NCBI GenBank assembly: GCA_023428185.1
Contig: JAEYYZ010000022.1
Coordinates: 1 to 15,956 of the forward strand
Reading direction: 5' to 3'
DNA length: 15,956 nucleotides
Source of the DNA: Actinomycetes bacterium
Lineage (GTDB): Bacteria; Actinomycetota; Actinomycetes; Actinomycetales; Demequinaceae
The translations under genes were made by a program, and so were the position numbers. This document shows positions 5,857 through 13,908 of the stretch, in pieces; position 1 is the first letter of the stretch; every line of letters starts with the position of its first letter. The notes under the pieces are model-generated. The model had not been told where the DNA came from, ran no database searches, and worked only from the letters and a program-made list of their open reading frames with translations.

Positions 5857-7056
5857 TTACGAGCGCTGATAGAACGGTAGCGCGGTCACGGTCATCTGTT
5901 CGCGGCGGCCACGAACATCCACGTCCACCACGGTTCCGGGCGCCGCCGATGCCGGGTGCACATAAGCCATAGCGACGGCCACGCCTAGCGTGGGTGAGGG
6001 GGCACCGGATGTCACCACCCCAATCTCCGCGTCACCGGCAAAGACGGTGTACCCGGGGCGCGCCGCGCGCTTGCCTTCGCTTACCAGGCCCACCAAGACG
6101 CGGTGGTCCTCAGGCGCGTTTTCGGGATCCGCTACAGCAGCGTCATGCGCTGCCCGGGCGGCCTCGAGCGAGGTGCGGCCCACAAAGTCACCGCGTTCCA
6201 CGGCCTCCGCCGTCCACGCCACGGCTCCGTCAGGCCCTGGCGGCAACATCTCTTTGCCAGCGCCCAACTGGACCACACGTCCCAAACCTGCCGCAAACGG
6301 CGAGCGATCCACACCTAGTTCCTGGCCGTACAGCGGCATTCCCGCTTCAAGGCGCAAAGTGTCACGTGCCGAAAGCCCGCACGGCACGAGACCTACCGGT
6401 TCACCGAGGGCCAGCGCCAAACGCCACACTTCCACGGCGTGCTCGGCGTTCACAAAGAGCTCAAAGCCGTCTTCGCCCGTGTATCCCGTGCGCGCGCACA
6501 TCGCGTGGATGTCGCCTCGCAACACCACGTTCCACCAGGTGTAATACCCCATGGCGCGCACGTCCTCGGCGCCACGGTCGCACATCGCCGCCACGATGCC
6601 CTCCGCCAACGGCCCCTGAACCGCAATGAGCGCCACGGTCTGAGACTCGTCTTGAACCACCGCGTGGTGACCCGCCAGGCGGTCGCGCAACGTCTCAAGC
6701 ACCACGGCCGTGTTGGACGCGTTGGCCACCACCACAAAGTGGTCCCAGTCGCGCCTGTAAACGATGAGGTCGTCAATCACTCCACCCTCAGGCGTGCACA
6801 GCATCGTGTACTTGGCTTTGCCAATGCCCACTCGCGACATGGAGGACGCGAGCGCAAAGTCCAGGCCGGACGCGGCGTCGGCGCCTCGCACCGCAATCTC
6901 GCCCATGTGGCTGATGTCGAACAACCCAGCGGCGGTGCGCACGGCGTGGTGCTCAGCGACGTCACCGCTGTACCGGACCGGCATCTCCCAGCCGGCAAAG
7001 TCAACGAGGGTCGCGCCTAGCGCTACATGTTCGTCGTGCAAAGGGGAGCGAGGCAT
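5857..7056 (-). CDS. gcvT: Glycine cleavage system aminomethyltransferase (T protein)
   Basis: A 399-residue tetrahydrofolate-dependent aminomethyltransferase. It releases ammonia from the aminomethyl group on H protein and forms 5,10-methylenetetrahydrofolate, the substrate of MetF encoded nearby. Family features include SPLHDEHVALGATLVDFAGWEMP at the N-terminus (in pieces: SPLHDEH, VDFAGWEMPV), GLFDISHMGEI, ARTGYTGEDGFELF, the SARDTLRLEAGMPLYG segment and a C-terminal barrel with VGLVSEGKRAARPGY. The length is slightly longer than the usual 360-375 residues, mainly through internal loops. The ATG at 7056 follows the gcvP stop by 35 bases; the Shine-Dalgarno is weak. Confidence 0.97.
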   Translation of the reverse strand: MPRSPLHDEHVALGATLVDFAGWEMPVRYSGDVAEHHAVRTAAGLFDISHMGEIAVRGADAASGLDFALASSMSRVGIGKAKYTMLCTPEGGVIDDLIVYRRDWDHFVVVANASNTAVVLETLRDRLAGHHAVVQDESQTVALIAVQGPLAEGIVAAMCDRGAEDVRAMGYYTWWNVVLRGDIHAMCARTGYTGEDGFELFVNAEHAVEVWRLALALGEPVGLVPCGLSARDTLRLEAGMPLYGQELGVDRSPFAAGLGRVVQLGAGKEMLPPGPDGAVAWTAEAVERGDFVGRTSLEAARAAHDAAVADPENAPEDHRVLVGLVSEGKRAARPGYTVFAGDAEIGVVTSGAPSPTLGVAVAMAYVHPASAAPGTVVDVDVRGRREQMTVTALPFYQRS

Positions 7057-7091
7057 AGCGCCAGCCTAGTAGCGCCGCACCCGGACCACAC

Positions 7092-9935
7092 TCAGGACTC
7101 GAACGCCTCCGGCGGCGGGCACGCGCACACCAGGTTGCGGTCGCCATGAGCGTTGTCGATGCGCCGCACTGGAGGGAAGTACTTGTCGGCGCGCAGGCTG
7201 GGCAACGGGAAGGCGGCCTGCTCGCGCGAGTACTTCTGATTCCACTCATCACCGGCAAGCATGGCCGCGGTGTGAGGTGCGTGACGCAAGGCAGAATCCT
7301 CCGCCGCAATCTCCCCGCGCTCAATCTGAGCGATCTCCCCACGGATCGCGATCATCGCGTCAATGAAGCGATCGATCTCCGCGAGGTCTTCGCTCTCGGT
7401 GGGCTCAATCATGAGCGTGCCCGGTACCGGGAAAGACATGGTGGGCGCGTGGAAGCCGTAGTCAATAAGCCGCTTGGCGATGTCCTCGGCGGTGATGTCC
7501 GTGGTCTTGGTGAGGGGCCGGATGTCGATGATGCATTCGTGCGCCACCAAACCACCGGGGCCCCGGTACAACACCGGGAAGTGCTCCTCCAGTCGCGCCG
7601 CGATGTAGTTCGCGGAGAGCACCGCTACTTGCGTGGCACGCAGCAAGCCCTCACCACCCATGAGTGCGATGTACGCCCACGGGATAGGCAGAATGCCTGC
7701 GGAACCGTACGGAGCCGCGCTTACCGCTTTGCCCTTGCGGCGCAAGTCCTTGGGACGCTGGATGGACTGCCGCAACGAAGGCAAGTACTCCACCAGGTGT
7801 TCCGCCACGGCCACCGGACCCACACCGGGTCCACCTCCGCCGTGGGGGATACAGAAGGTCTTGTGCAGGTTCAAGTGCGACACGTCGCCACCAAAGTGGC
7901 CAGGCTTTGCAAGCCCCACCAGTGCGTTGAGGTTGGCGCCGTCGATGTACACCTGGCCACCGGCATCGTGCACAGCCGCGCACACCTCACCCACATGCTC
8001 CTCGAACACGCCATGCGTGGAGGGATAGGTGATCATGATGGCCGCAACCTTGCCTTCATTCTCAGCGAGTTTGGCGCGCAGGTCCGCCATGTCGACTTCG
8101 CCGTCACCAGCCGTCGCCACCACCACTACTCGCAGCCCGGCAAGCACCGCGGAGGCGGCATTGGTTCCATGAGCCGATGCCGGAATCAGGCACACATTGC
8201 GCTCGCCTTGCCCTTGCGCCAAGTGGTAATTGCGGATCGCGAGCAGGCCGGCGAACTCACCGCGAGACCCGGAGTTGGGTTGCACTGACACCGCCGCATA
8301 ACCGGTGATCTCTGCGAGCCAGTCCTCAAGTTGAGCGATGAGGTCGCGATACCCCTCCGTCTGCTCTGCGGGAGCGAACGGGTGAATGTTGGCGAACCCA
8401 GCAGTGAACATGCTTTGCATTTGCACTGCCGCATTGAGCTTCATGGTGCACGAACCCAGCGGGATCATGGTGCGGTCTAAAGCCAAGTCCCTGTCAGCGA
8501 GCTTGCGCATGTATCGCATGAGCGCGGTCTCGGAGCGGTGCGCGGAAAACACGGGATGCGTCAAGTAGTCGGAGTGCCTGCGCGCCGCCAGCGGGATCGC
8601 TACGCGGGGGGTGGAGTAGACGGGGTGGCGTTTGGTGCCCAAGAACACCTCTACCACCTTGTCCAACGTGGCGAGCTCCGTCTTCTCATCACAAGCGATG
8701 GCCACGGTGTCGTTGTCCACGCGGCGAATGTTGATGCCCGCTCCCCGGGCGCGCTGCACCACGGACTCAGCGCCTCCCGGCACGCGGGCAAGCACAGTGT
8801 CAAAGAACGCGTCGTGGACGAGTTCCACGCCAGAGGCATGAAGCGCGTCGTACAGCGTGGTGGCACTGGAGTGCACTCTCATGGCGATCTCGCGCAAACC
8901 TTGTGGGCCGTGGTACACGGCATACATACCAGCGACGATGGCCAGAAGGGCTTGGGCGGTGCAGATGTTGGAGGTGGCCTTGTCGCGGCGAATGTGTTGC
9001 TCACGGGTCTGCAGGGCCAAGCGGTACGCGGGGCGGCCATCGGCATCCACTGAGACACCCACCAAGCGGCCGGGGAGTTGCCGCTCTAGGCCCTCCTTCA
9101 CGGCAATGAACGCCGCGTGCGGACCGCCGTAGAACAGCGGGACTCCAAAGCGCTGCGCGGATCCCACCGCGATGTCGGCACCCAGTTCTCCCGGAGGGGT
9201 GACGATGGTCAACGCCAGCAGGTCGCACGCCACGGTGACGAGCGCGCCTACAGACTGGGCTTCGCGCACCAAGGGCTCCGCGTCCCTCAGTAGGCCGGAG
9301 TTTCCTGGCTGCTGAATGACCAGGCCCACCACGTCGTCGGCCGCACGCCAATCCTCGCCCAAAGCCTCGACGCGCACGTCAATGCCTACTGCCTCTGCTT
9401 GGGCCAGCACCACCTCGATGGTTTGAGGCCAGCATTCGGCGTCAAGCACCACGGCACCCGTGCCCTTGGACGATGCCCTGTGCATCAGAAGCACGGCCTC
9501 GCCCACTGCGGTGGCTTCGTCAAGGAGCGATGCACCCGCAATGGGAAGTCCTGTGAGGTCGGCCACCATGGTCTGGAAGTTGAGCAGCGCCTCGAGTCGA
9601 CCTTGAGAAATCTCCGCCTGGTAGGGCGTATACGCGGTGTACCACGCGGGGTTCTCCAGGATGTTGCGGCGGATCACCGCGGGAGTGACAGTATCGAAGT
9701 ACCCCTGACCGATCATCTCGATGGCCTGAGTGTTGCGCGCCGCGAAGCGTTCTAGTGCGGCGAGCGCCTCGCCTTCCGAGAGCGGCGCAGGCAACATCAG
9801 AATGTCGTCTTGGCGAATGGACGCTGGCACGGCAGCGTCGACCAAGGCGGCTAGAGAAGGTTGCCCCACAACGTCGAGCATGCGCTCGATGGCATCGTCG
9901 TCAGGGCCGACATGGCGATCGGCAAAGGTGGTCAC
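7092..9935 (-). CDS. gcvP: Glycine dehydrogenase (decarboxylating), P protein
   Basis: A 947-residue pyridoxal-phosphate enzyme that decarboxylates glycine and loads the aminomethyl group onto lipoyl-H protein. It is the single-chain form, with both halves of the P protein fused, and the usual length. The pyridoxal-phosphate lysine is K692 in LNLHKTFCIPHGGGGPG. Other family segments are FADRHVGPDD at the start, GYFDTVTPAVIRRNILENP, YTPYQAEISQGRLE, MIPLGSCTMKLN and QPNSGSRGEFAGLLAI. The start is the GTG at 9935; no strong Shine-Dalgarno is visible. It is first in the gcvP-gcvT-gcvH-mutT cluster, 38 bases after a small YegP-like gene in the same direction. There is no room for a glycine riboswitch directly upstream. 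Confidence 0.98.
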   Translation of the reverse strand: MTTFADRHVGPDDDAIERMLDVVGQPSLAALVDAAVPASIRQDDILMLPAPLSEGEALAALERFAARNTQAIEMIGQGYFDTVTPAVIRRNILENPAWYTAYTPYQAEISQGRLEALLNFQTMVADLTGLPIAGASLLDEATAVGEAVLLMHRASSKGTGAVVLDAECWPQTIEVVLAQAEAVGIDVRVEALGEDWRAADDVVGLVIQQPGNSGLLRDAEPLVREAQSVGALVTVACDLLALTIVTPPGELGADIAVGSAQRFGVPLFYGGPHAAFIAVKEGLERQLPGRLVGVSVDADGRPAYRLALQTREQHIRRDKATSNICTAQALLAIVAGMYAVYHGPQGLREIAMRVHSSATTLYDALHASGVELVHDAFFDTVLARVPGGAESVVQRARGAGINIRRVDNDTVAIACDEKTELATLDKVVEVFLGTKRHPVYSTPRVAIPLAARRHSDYLTHPVFSAHRSETALMRYMRKLADRDLALDRTMIPLGSCTMKLNAAVQMQSMFTAGFANIHPFAPAEQTEGYRDLIAQLEDWLAEITGYAAVSVQPNSGSRGEFAGLLAIRNYHLAQGQGERNVCLIPASAHGTNAASAVLAGLRVVVVATAGDGEVDMADLRAKLAENEGKVAAIMITYPSTHGVFEEHVGEVCAAVHDAGGQVYIDGANLNALVGLAKPGHFGGDVSHLNLHKTFCIPHGGGGPGVGPVAVAEHLVEYLPSLRQSIQRPKDLRRKGKAVSAAPYGSAGILPIPWAYIALMGGEGLLRATQVAVLSANYIAARLEEHFPVLYRGPGGLVAHECIIDIRPLTKTTDITAEDIAKRLIDYGFHAPTMSFPVPGTLMIEPTESEDLAEIDRFIDAMIAIRGEIAQIERGEIAAEDSALRHAPHTAAMLAGDEWNQKYSREQAAFPLPSLRADKYFPPVRRIDNAHGDRNLVCACPPPEAFES

Positions 9936-9948
9936 TTGCCCATTGTGG

Positions 9949-9977
9949 CGTATAGGCGCCGCGTCGGACCGCGTTAC
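9949..9977 (-). promoter_or_regulatory. Weak candidate promoter for the gcv operon
   Basis: On the minus strand TATACG (9954-9949) resembles a -10 box. GTAACG (9977-9972), 17 bases upstream, matches three of six -35 positions. A start of transcription about seven bases downstream would leave only a few bases before the gcvP GTG. This is a consensus match only; co-transcription from the gene at 9974-10147 is equally possible. Confidence 0.22.
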
Positions 9978-10147
9978 GACTGGTCGTCGGTGTCGGCCTT
10001 GGCTGCGTCGGACTTAATGCGCTCAATCGCGGCCTTGGCGGACGCCTTAGCGGCGTAGCCCTCACTTGAAGCCAAGATGTTGCCGTTGGTGGCACGAATC
10101 CGGAAGCGGAACTGTCCGGCTTTGTCCTTGTAGATCTCGAACTTCAT
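9974..10147 (-). CDS. YegP/DUF1508 family small protein
   Basis: A 57-residue protein with the DUF1508 signature: MKFEIYKDKAGQFRFRIRA, NGNILASSEGY, then a helix with SAKAAIERIKSDA. Many family members, such as YegP, contain two tandem copies; this one has a single copy. The ATG at 10147 is chosen because AAGGAG (10158-10153) sits five bases upstream and because the family motif begins there; a longer open frame to 10189 adds unrelated residues. The molecular function of the family is not established. It lies upstream of gcvP with a 38-base gap and may share its transcript. It is divergent from the membrane protein at 10232. Confidence 0.88.
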   Translation of the reverse strand: MKFEIYKDKAGQFRFRIRATNGNILASSEGYAAKASAKAAIERIKSDAAKADTDDQS

Positions 10148-10231
10148 GGCAGCTCCTTCGCTAGATGGGTAACAGCACAACCCAACCATAAGCGCGCTCG
10201 AATGGGAAGGGTCCTCGCGTAGGGTGTAGGC

Positions 10232-10663
10232 ATGGCTCAGTGGGACGCAGAGAAGGGGCGGCTTCGTCCCACGTGGACGGTGCGCTTCACGCCGTGGATG
10301 ACGTTCCTGGGTAGCGCTCTCGCGGGAGTCATCACCGCCGTCGTCTTCTTCCTCACGCTCATCACCGGACCAGGGCTAGATGCGCTCAACGAACCTCAAC
10401 TGGTGTTCAAAGGCGCGGTCTTGCTCTTTGGTCTGATCTTCTTGGTCTTTGTGATCTTGGGCCCCACCCTTACTTGGGGATTGGGCTTTGCACTGCGGTC
10501 CATCACTAATCAGTCCATCCATGTCATTGCCTTCGCCATCCTGGGGCTCATCGTGGGTTCGATGCTGGGCGGCTTCATTGGCATGGGTGGAGCGTTGGCT
10601 CCCGCCGCAGGCATTGGCGCGGGACTCGCGCGCTGGATCATGTCTCCATTCGCAAAGATCTAG
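10232..10663 (+). CDS. Small membrane protein of unknown function
   Basis: A 143-residue protein with about four predicted membrane helices (roughly residues 22-46, 60-84, 96-116 and 118-136). The last two are rich in glycine (LGLIVGSMLGGFIGMGGAL), which favours tight helix packing. The N-terminus MAQWDAEKGRLRPTW is polar and probably cytoplasmic. I do not recognise a named family. An AGGG about nine bases before the ATG at 10232 supports the start. The next gene follows by 26 bases in the same direction and also encodes a glycine-rich membrane protein, so the two are likely co-transcribed and may function together; this is inference from spacing. Confidence 0.75.
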   Translation: MAQWDAEKGRLRPTWTVRFTPWMTFLGSALAGVITAVVFFLTLITGPGLDALNEPQLVFKGAVLLFGLIFLVFVILGPTLTWGLGFALRSITNQSIHVIAFAILGLIVGSMLGGFIGMGGALAPAAGIGAGLARWIMSPFAKI

Positions 10664-10689
10664 GGCTCGGCTCTTAGAGGGGGTTACGC

Positions 10690-10962
10690 GTGGAACTGCT
10701 CTTAGCCACAGCGCTCGGGTTGGTCACGGGTTGTGGCGCGGCGCGCACTCACCGGTGGGTGGACGGCGGGCCGGTACTGAATGCCTTGGCCGGCGCTCTG
10801 GGTGGCCTGTTGGGCGGGACGGTGTTGGGTCCCCAGTTTGCTCCGTCGCTTGCTAATAGCGCATTGGCGGGCGCGGCCGTGGGCGGCACTGTAGGTGGCA
10901 TCGTGTGTGCGGTGGCGGTAGGGATCGCCCGGCAGTACATCAGCCGACGCAACCAGCGCTAA
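10690..10962 (+). CDS. Small glycine-zipper membrane protein
   Basis: A 90-residue protein with hydrophobic segments at about 1-17, 29-49 and 57-80. Glycine-zipper-like stretches occur in the latter two (AGALGGLLGGTVLG and GAAVGGTVGG), and the tail is basic (SRRNQR). The overall look resembles GlsB/YeaQ/YmgE transglycosylase-associated proteins, but the resemblance is loose and the function is unknown. The GTG at 10690 is preceded by GAGGGGG with good spacing. It follows the membrane protein at 10232-10663 by 26 bases. About 96 bases then separate it from the glycosyltransferase, so a new promoter could lie there; TACGAT and TACGCT stretches are visible but without convincing -35 partners. 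Confidence 0.68.
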   Translation: MELLLATALGLVTGCGAARTHRWVDGGPVLNALAGALGGLLGGTVLGPQFAPSLANSALAGAAVGGTVGGIVCAVAVGIARQYISRRNQR

Positions 10963-11058
10963 CGCGGAGCGCGAAGCGCACCAGGTCACAATACGATTTC
11001 GCCCCGCTCCGGCGCACTTGAAGCCAACTACGCTGGAGTCCGTCCCGGAGGGAGTCCT

Positions 11059-12069
11059 GTGAAGCTGTTTGTCCAAGTGCCGTGCCTCAATGAGGAACAG
11101 ACGCTGCCATTGGTGCTGGAGAGCATCCCGCGATCCATCCCAGGCATCGATGAGATTGAAGTGCTCATCATCGATGACGGCTCCACGGACCGCACCATCG
11201 AGGTGGCCAAGGAGCTAGGTGTCACCCACTTTGTGCGTCACACCCGCAACATGGGCCTCGCTCGGTCGTTCCGCGACGGCGTGGAGTACGCGCTCTCGCA
11301 CGGCGCGGACATTGTGGTGAACACGGACGGCGATAACCAATACCCGCAGAGCCGCATCGCAGACCTCGTCAAGCCCATCCTCGAGGGCCGTGCCGACATC
11401 GTCATCGGGGATCGCCAAACCCAGACTATTGCCCATTTCTCGTTCTTCAAGAAACTCATGCAACGGTTTGGCTCGTGGGTAGTGAACCGTGCCGCAAACA
11501 CCCAGTTGCCCGATGCTGCGTCCGGCTTCCGCGCCTACTCCCGTTACTCGCTGTACCGGCTGAACATCGTCACCAAGTTCAGCTACTGCATGGAGACCAT
11601 CATCCAGGCGGGCAATAAGCGGCTCGCTATCGCGTCTGTGGAGATTGAGACCAACGCCAAGACCCGCGAGTCACGCTTGTTCAACAACATGTTCGAGCAC
11701 ATGCTGCGTTCTGGTCAGGCAATCTTGCGTTCGTACATCATGTACAAGCCGTGGTCGGTGTTCCGGCTCATCACCATCTTGTTCCTGCTGCTTGGTCTCA
11801 CGCCATACGTCCGCTACATGATCTTGACCATCCAAGGTGACCAAGGCAATCACATTCAGTCGTTGGTGCTGGGTGGCGCGTTGCTGGTGGGTGGCGCGTT
11901 ATCGCTCGCCATTGGCATCTTGTCCGACTTGGCCAAGTCCAATCGCATTCTCTTGGAAGACCAACTGGAGCGCACCAAGGAGTTGCAGTACGGGCCTGCG
12001 CATCCTGCTGCGGAGGCCTTCAGCCCTGCGCCAGCTGCTGCCAGAAAGCGTCGCACCGCTCGCGCGTAA
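11059..12069 (+). CDS. Membrane-anchored family 2 glycosyltransferase
   Basis: A 336-residue inverting glycosyltransferase of family GT2, of the dolichyl/polyprenyl-phosphate sugar synthase type. The N-terminal GT-A domain shows VPCLNEEQTL, the nucleotide-binding IIDDGSTDRT (D39, D40), and the metal-binding TDGDNQYP (D90, D92). Two C-terminal membrane helices (about 234-255 and 267-290) follow KPWSVFRLI, the layout of GtrB/DPM-like enzymes that load a sugar onto a lipid carrier. The tail is Ala/Pro-rich and basic. The GTG at 11059 has GGAGGGAG just upstream. Its stop codon TAA directly abuts the stop codon of the convergent flippase-like gene. The donor sugar cannot be read from the sequence. 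The setting suggests cell-surface polysaccharide or glycolipid synthesis. Confidence 0.9.
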   Translation: MKLFVQVPCLNEEQTLPLVLESIPRSIPGIDEIEVLIIDDGSTDRTIEVAKELGVTHFVRHTRNMGLARSFRDGVEYALSHGADIVVNTDGDNQYPQSRIADLVKPILEGRADIVIGDRQTQTIAHFSFFKKLMQRFGSWVVNRAANTQLPDAASGFRAYSRYSLYRLNIVTKFSYCMETIIQAGNKRLAIASVEIETNAKTRESRLFNNMFEHMLRSGQAILRSYIMYKPWSVFRLITILFLLLGLTPYVRYMILTIQGDQGNHIQSLVLGGALLVGGALSLAIGILSDLAKSNRILLEDQLERTKELQYGPAHPAAEAFSPAPAAARKRRTARA

Positions 12070-13008
12070 TTAAGTGGGGCGTTTTCCGGTCCTCAAGGCG
12101 AGGCCTACGAGCAAACCCACGGCATCGGCAATAGTCATCGCAAAGCGGCTAAGCAAGGCCACTGCGAGCGCTTGAGGTTGCGTGGCCACTGCGGCAAGCA
12201 TCACCACCAGCGCAGCCTCGCGCGCGCCAAGGCCTGCCGGAGCGACCACCACCAGGAACCCCACGAGCCACGCCAAGGCAAAGGCGCCAGCGGCGAGCGC
12301 GAAGGAAGGCGAATCGTGTGCCAAGGGCTTGAGCAGGATCCATGCGTGCACGCCAAGCGCAAGCCAATTGAGAGCGGACCACATGGCGCATTGCAACAGC
12401 GCCGCGGCGCTAATCTCAGCCGGCTCCTCGATGCGTCGTGTCACCTTGAACGCGAGCGCAACCACCCTGCGCAAGACGGGTGGAGCCATGAGGGCAACGA
12501 GTGCCGCTACCACCACCACGGCCCACCAATACGTGAGCAGCGAACCGGGGGCCGCGAGCGCAAGGCCCAGCGCACCCACCACTCCCGCCATTGCCACGCC
12601 CACCACCATCGCCACGATCGAGCCTGTGAGAGCCCGCGCTCGGCCCACGTGATACTGCTTGGCGAACTCGGCTTGCGCGAGAACGGGCCACACCGCGCCG
12701 GGGACGTACTTGCCAGGTTGAGAGATGAAGAACACCGACGCAGTGGGGCCCAAGGGTGCATTGAGACCAACGGCCCGCATCACGGCCCGCCAAGACAGTG
12801 CGTTGAACGCCAGCGCCACGCTCGCCGCTACAGAAGCCCAGATAAGCGGCGCCCAACCAATGCCACTCAAGGCGAGAGAAACGTCGGCCCAGTTCGTGGC
12901 CAACGCCCACGCCAGCAAGACCACCGCGATCACCATGAATGCCCATTTGGCGACGAGGACCATCGCCGCGCGGGGAGTGCTGGGGCGCATGCCGTGAGGT
13001 GTGCTCAC
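12070..13008 (-). CDS. Flippase-like / LPG synthase TM-domain membrane protein
   Basis: A 312-residue polytopic membrane protein with about eight helices, of the lysylphosphatidylglycerol-synthase transmembrane (UPF0104/PF03706) family. Characteristic stretches are FISQPGKYVPGAVWPVLAQ and VVVAPAGLGAREAALV. It lacks the cytoplasmic aminoacyl-transferase domain of MprF, so lipid aminoacylation is not expected. Such stand-alone proteins are often found beside glycosyltransferases and may move lipid-linked sugars; that role is inferred. The GTG at 13008 overlaps the TGA of the epimerase gene (GTGA), the usual translational-coupling arrangement. A longer open frame to 13068 would lie inside the epimerase gene and is disfavoured. 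Confidence 0.85.
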   Translation of the reverse strand: MSTPHGMRPSTPRAAMVLVAKWAFMVIAVVLLAWALATNWADVSLALSGIGWAPLIWASVAASVALAFNALSWRAVMRAVGLNAPLGPTASVFFISQPGKYVPGAVWPVLAQAEFAKQYHVGRARALTGSIVAMVVGVAMAGVVGALGLALAAPGSLLTYWWAVVVVAALVALMAPPVLRRVVALAFKVTRRIEEPAEISAAALLQCAMWSALNWLALGVHAWILLKPLAHDSPSFALAAGAFALAWLVGFLVVVAPAGLGAREAALVVMLAAVATQPQALAVALLSRFAMTIADAVGLLVGLALRTGKRPT

Positions 13009-13889
13009 GCGCTCATCCACTTCCACATGCGAGTCACGCCCTCTTCGAGGTTCACTTGAGGAGTCCAACCAATCGCGTCTTTCGCAAGGGCGACATCCAA
13101 CACCGAATGGTCCGCGTCAGTGGGCCGAGCTGAGCCCCGCTCCACGTGGACTGTGCGGGGCGCCACCGCTAGCCGCAGGGAGTCGAGGAGTTGTTCAAGA
13201 GTAGTGGCCACTCCGGATCCCACGTTCACCGCAGGTGGCAGTGGCGTTTGCGCCACGTGCGCCGCGTAGACAGCCGCCGCGATGTCGTCTATGTACACGT
13301 AGTCCCGCGTCGCATCAGGGTTGCCCAACAGCGCCACCGAACGATGCTCCATCACAGCCGTCATCCAATGAGCGAGCACCGCCTGCCCTGGGGCTGGGCG
13401 CTGGCCGGGACCGTATGCATTCGCCACCCTGAGGGCCGTTCCGTGGAGTGCGGAATCCGAGAGAACCCGCTCTTGACGCGCCTTCACCTCTCCATAGGCG
13501 TTGACTGGCGACAGCGGCGAGGATTCAACAAAAGGCGGGGAAGCGTCGCCGCCATACACGGTGCCACCGGAGGAGATGAGAATCACCCGAGGCGGGCGTT
13601 CCAGGGCCGATGCCAGTGCTACAAACTCGGCGAACTCGGCAACGTCGGCATCGGCAAGGTCAGGCCGTTCCACCGCGAGCCGAGGGTTCACGCGAGCTGC
13701 AGCCCACACCACTGTGGACACCGCGTCCACTCCTTGTGCAAGGACGCCATCGGAGACGATCGGCGAATCAGCGGCGTACCCGAGCACTCCTGCTCCGTGT
13801 CCACTGAAAGCGCGGGAGATAGCGGAACCGAGAAAGCCCCGGTAGCCCACTACCGCTACCTCATACACTGGGTGCCGCCCCACAGTCAC
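13005..13889 (-). CDS. NAD-dependent sugar epimerase/dehydratase
   Basis: A 294-residue extended short-chain dehydrogenase that probably modifies a nucleotide sugar. The Rossmann motif VVGYRGFLGSAI (G15, G18, G21) binds NAD(P). The catalytic residues are visible as LISSGGTVYG (S107/T110 region) and YGEVK (Y132, K136). RDYVYIDDIAAAV and the C-terminal IGWTPQVNLEEGVTRMWKW are typical of the UDP-glucose 4-epimerase-like branch. The glycine motif has an unusual YR pair where many relatives have small residues. The annotated GTG at 13889 has no clear Shine-Dalgarno; the GTG at 13868 would also retain the Rossmann fold. It overlaps the flippase-like gene downstream by four bases. The substrate is not determined. 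Confidence 0.88.
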   Translation of the reverse strand: MTVGRHPVYEVAVVGYRGFLGSAISRAFSGHGAGVLGYAADSPIVSDGVLAQGVDAVSTVVWAAARVNPRLAVERPDLADADVAEFAEFVALASALERPPRVILISSGGTVYGGDASPPFVESSPLSPVNAYGEVKARQERVLSDSALHGTALRVANAYGPGQRPAPGQAVLAHWMTAVMEHRSVALLGNPDATRDYVYIDDIAAAVYAAHVAQTPLPPAVNVGSGVATTLEQLLDSLRLAVAPRTVHVERGSARPTDADHSVLDVALAKDAIGWTPQVNLEEGVTRMWKWMSA

Positions 13890-13908
13890 ACTTCACGAAG
13901 GACAGCCT

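Noticed and set aside
6439..7020. Plus-strand open frame of 193 codons inside gcvT
   Set aside because: It is a shadow of gcvT, His/Arg/Val-rich, without family resemblance.
7146..8288. Plus-strand open frame of 380 codons inside gcvP
   Set aside because: It is antisense to strongly conserved gcvP coding sequence; long antisense frames are common in GC-rich genomes.
12172..13059. Plus-strand open frame of 295 codons opposite the flippase-like gene
   Set aside because: The translation is Arg/His/Gly-rich low-complexity, as expected antisense to an Ala/Val/Leu-rich membrane protein.
12070..13068. Longer flippase-like frame starting at 13068
   Set aside because: The extra residues lie inside the epimerase coding sequence; the GTGA overlap at 13005-13008 is a far better start.
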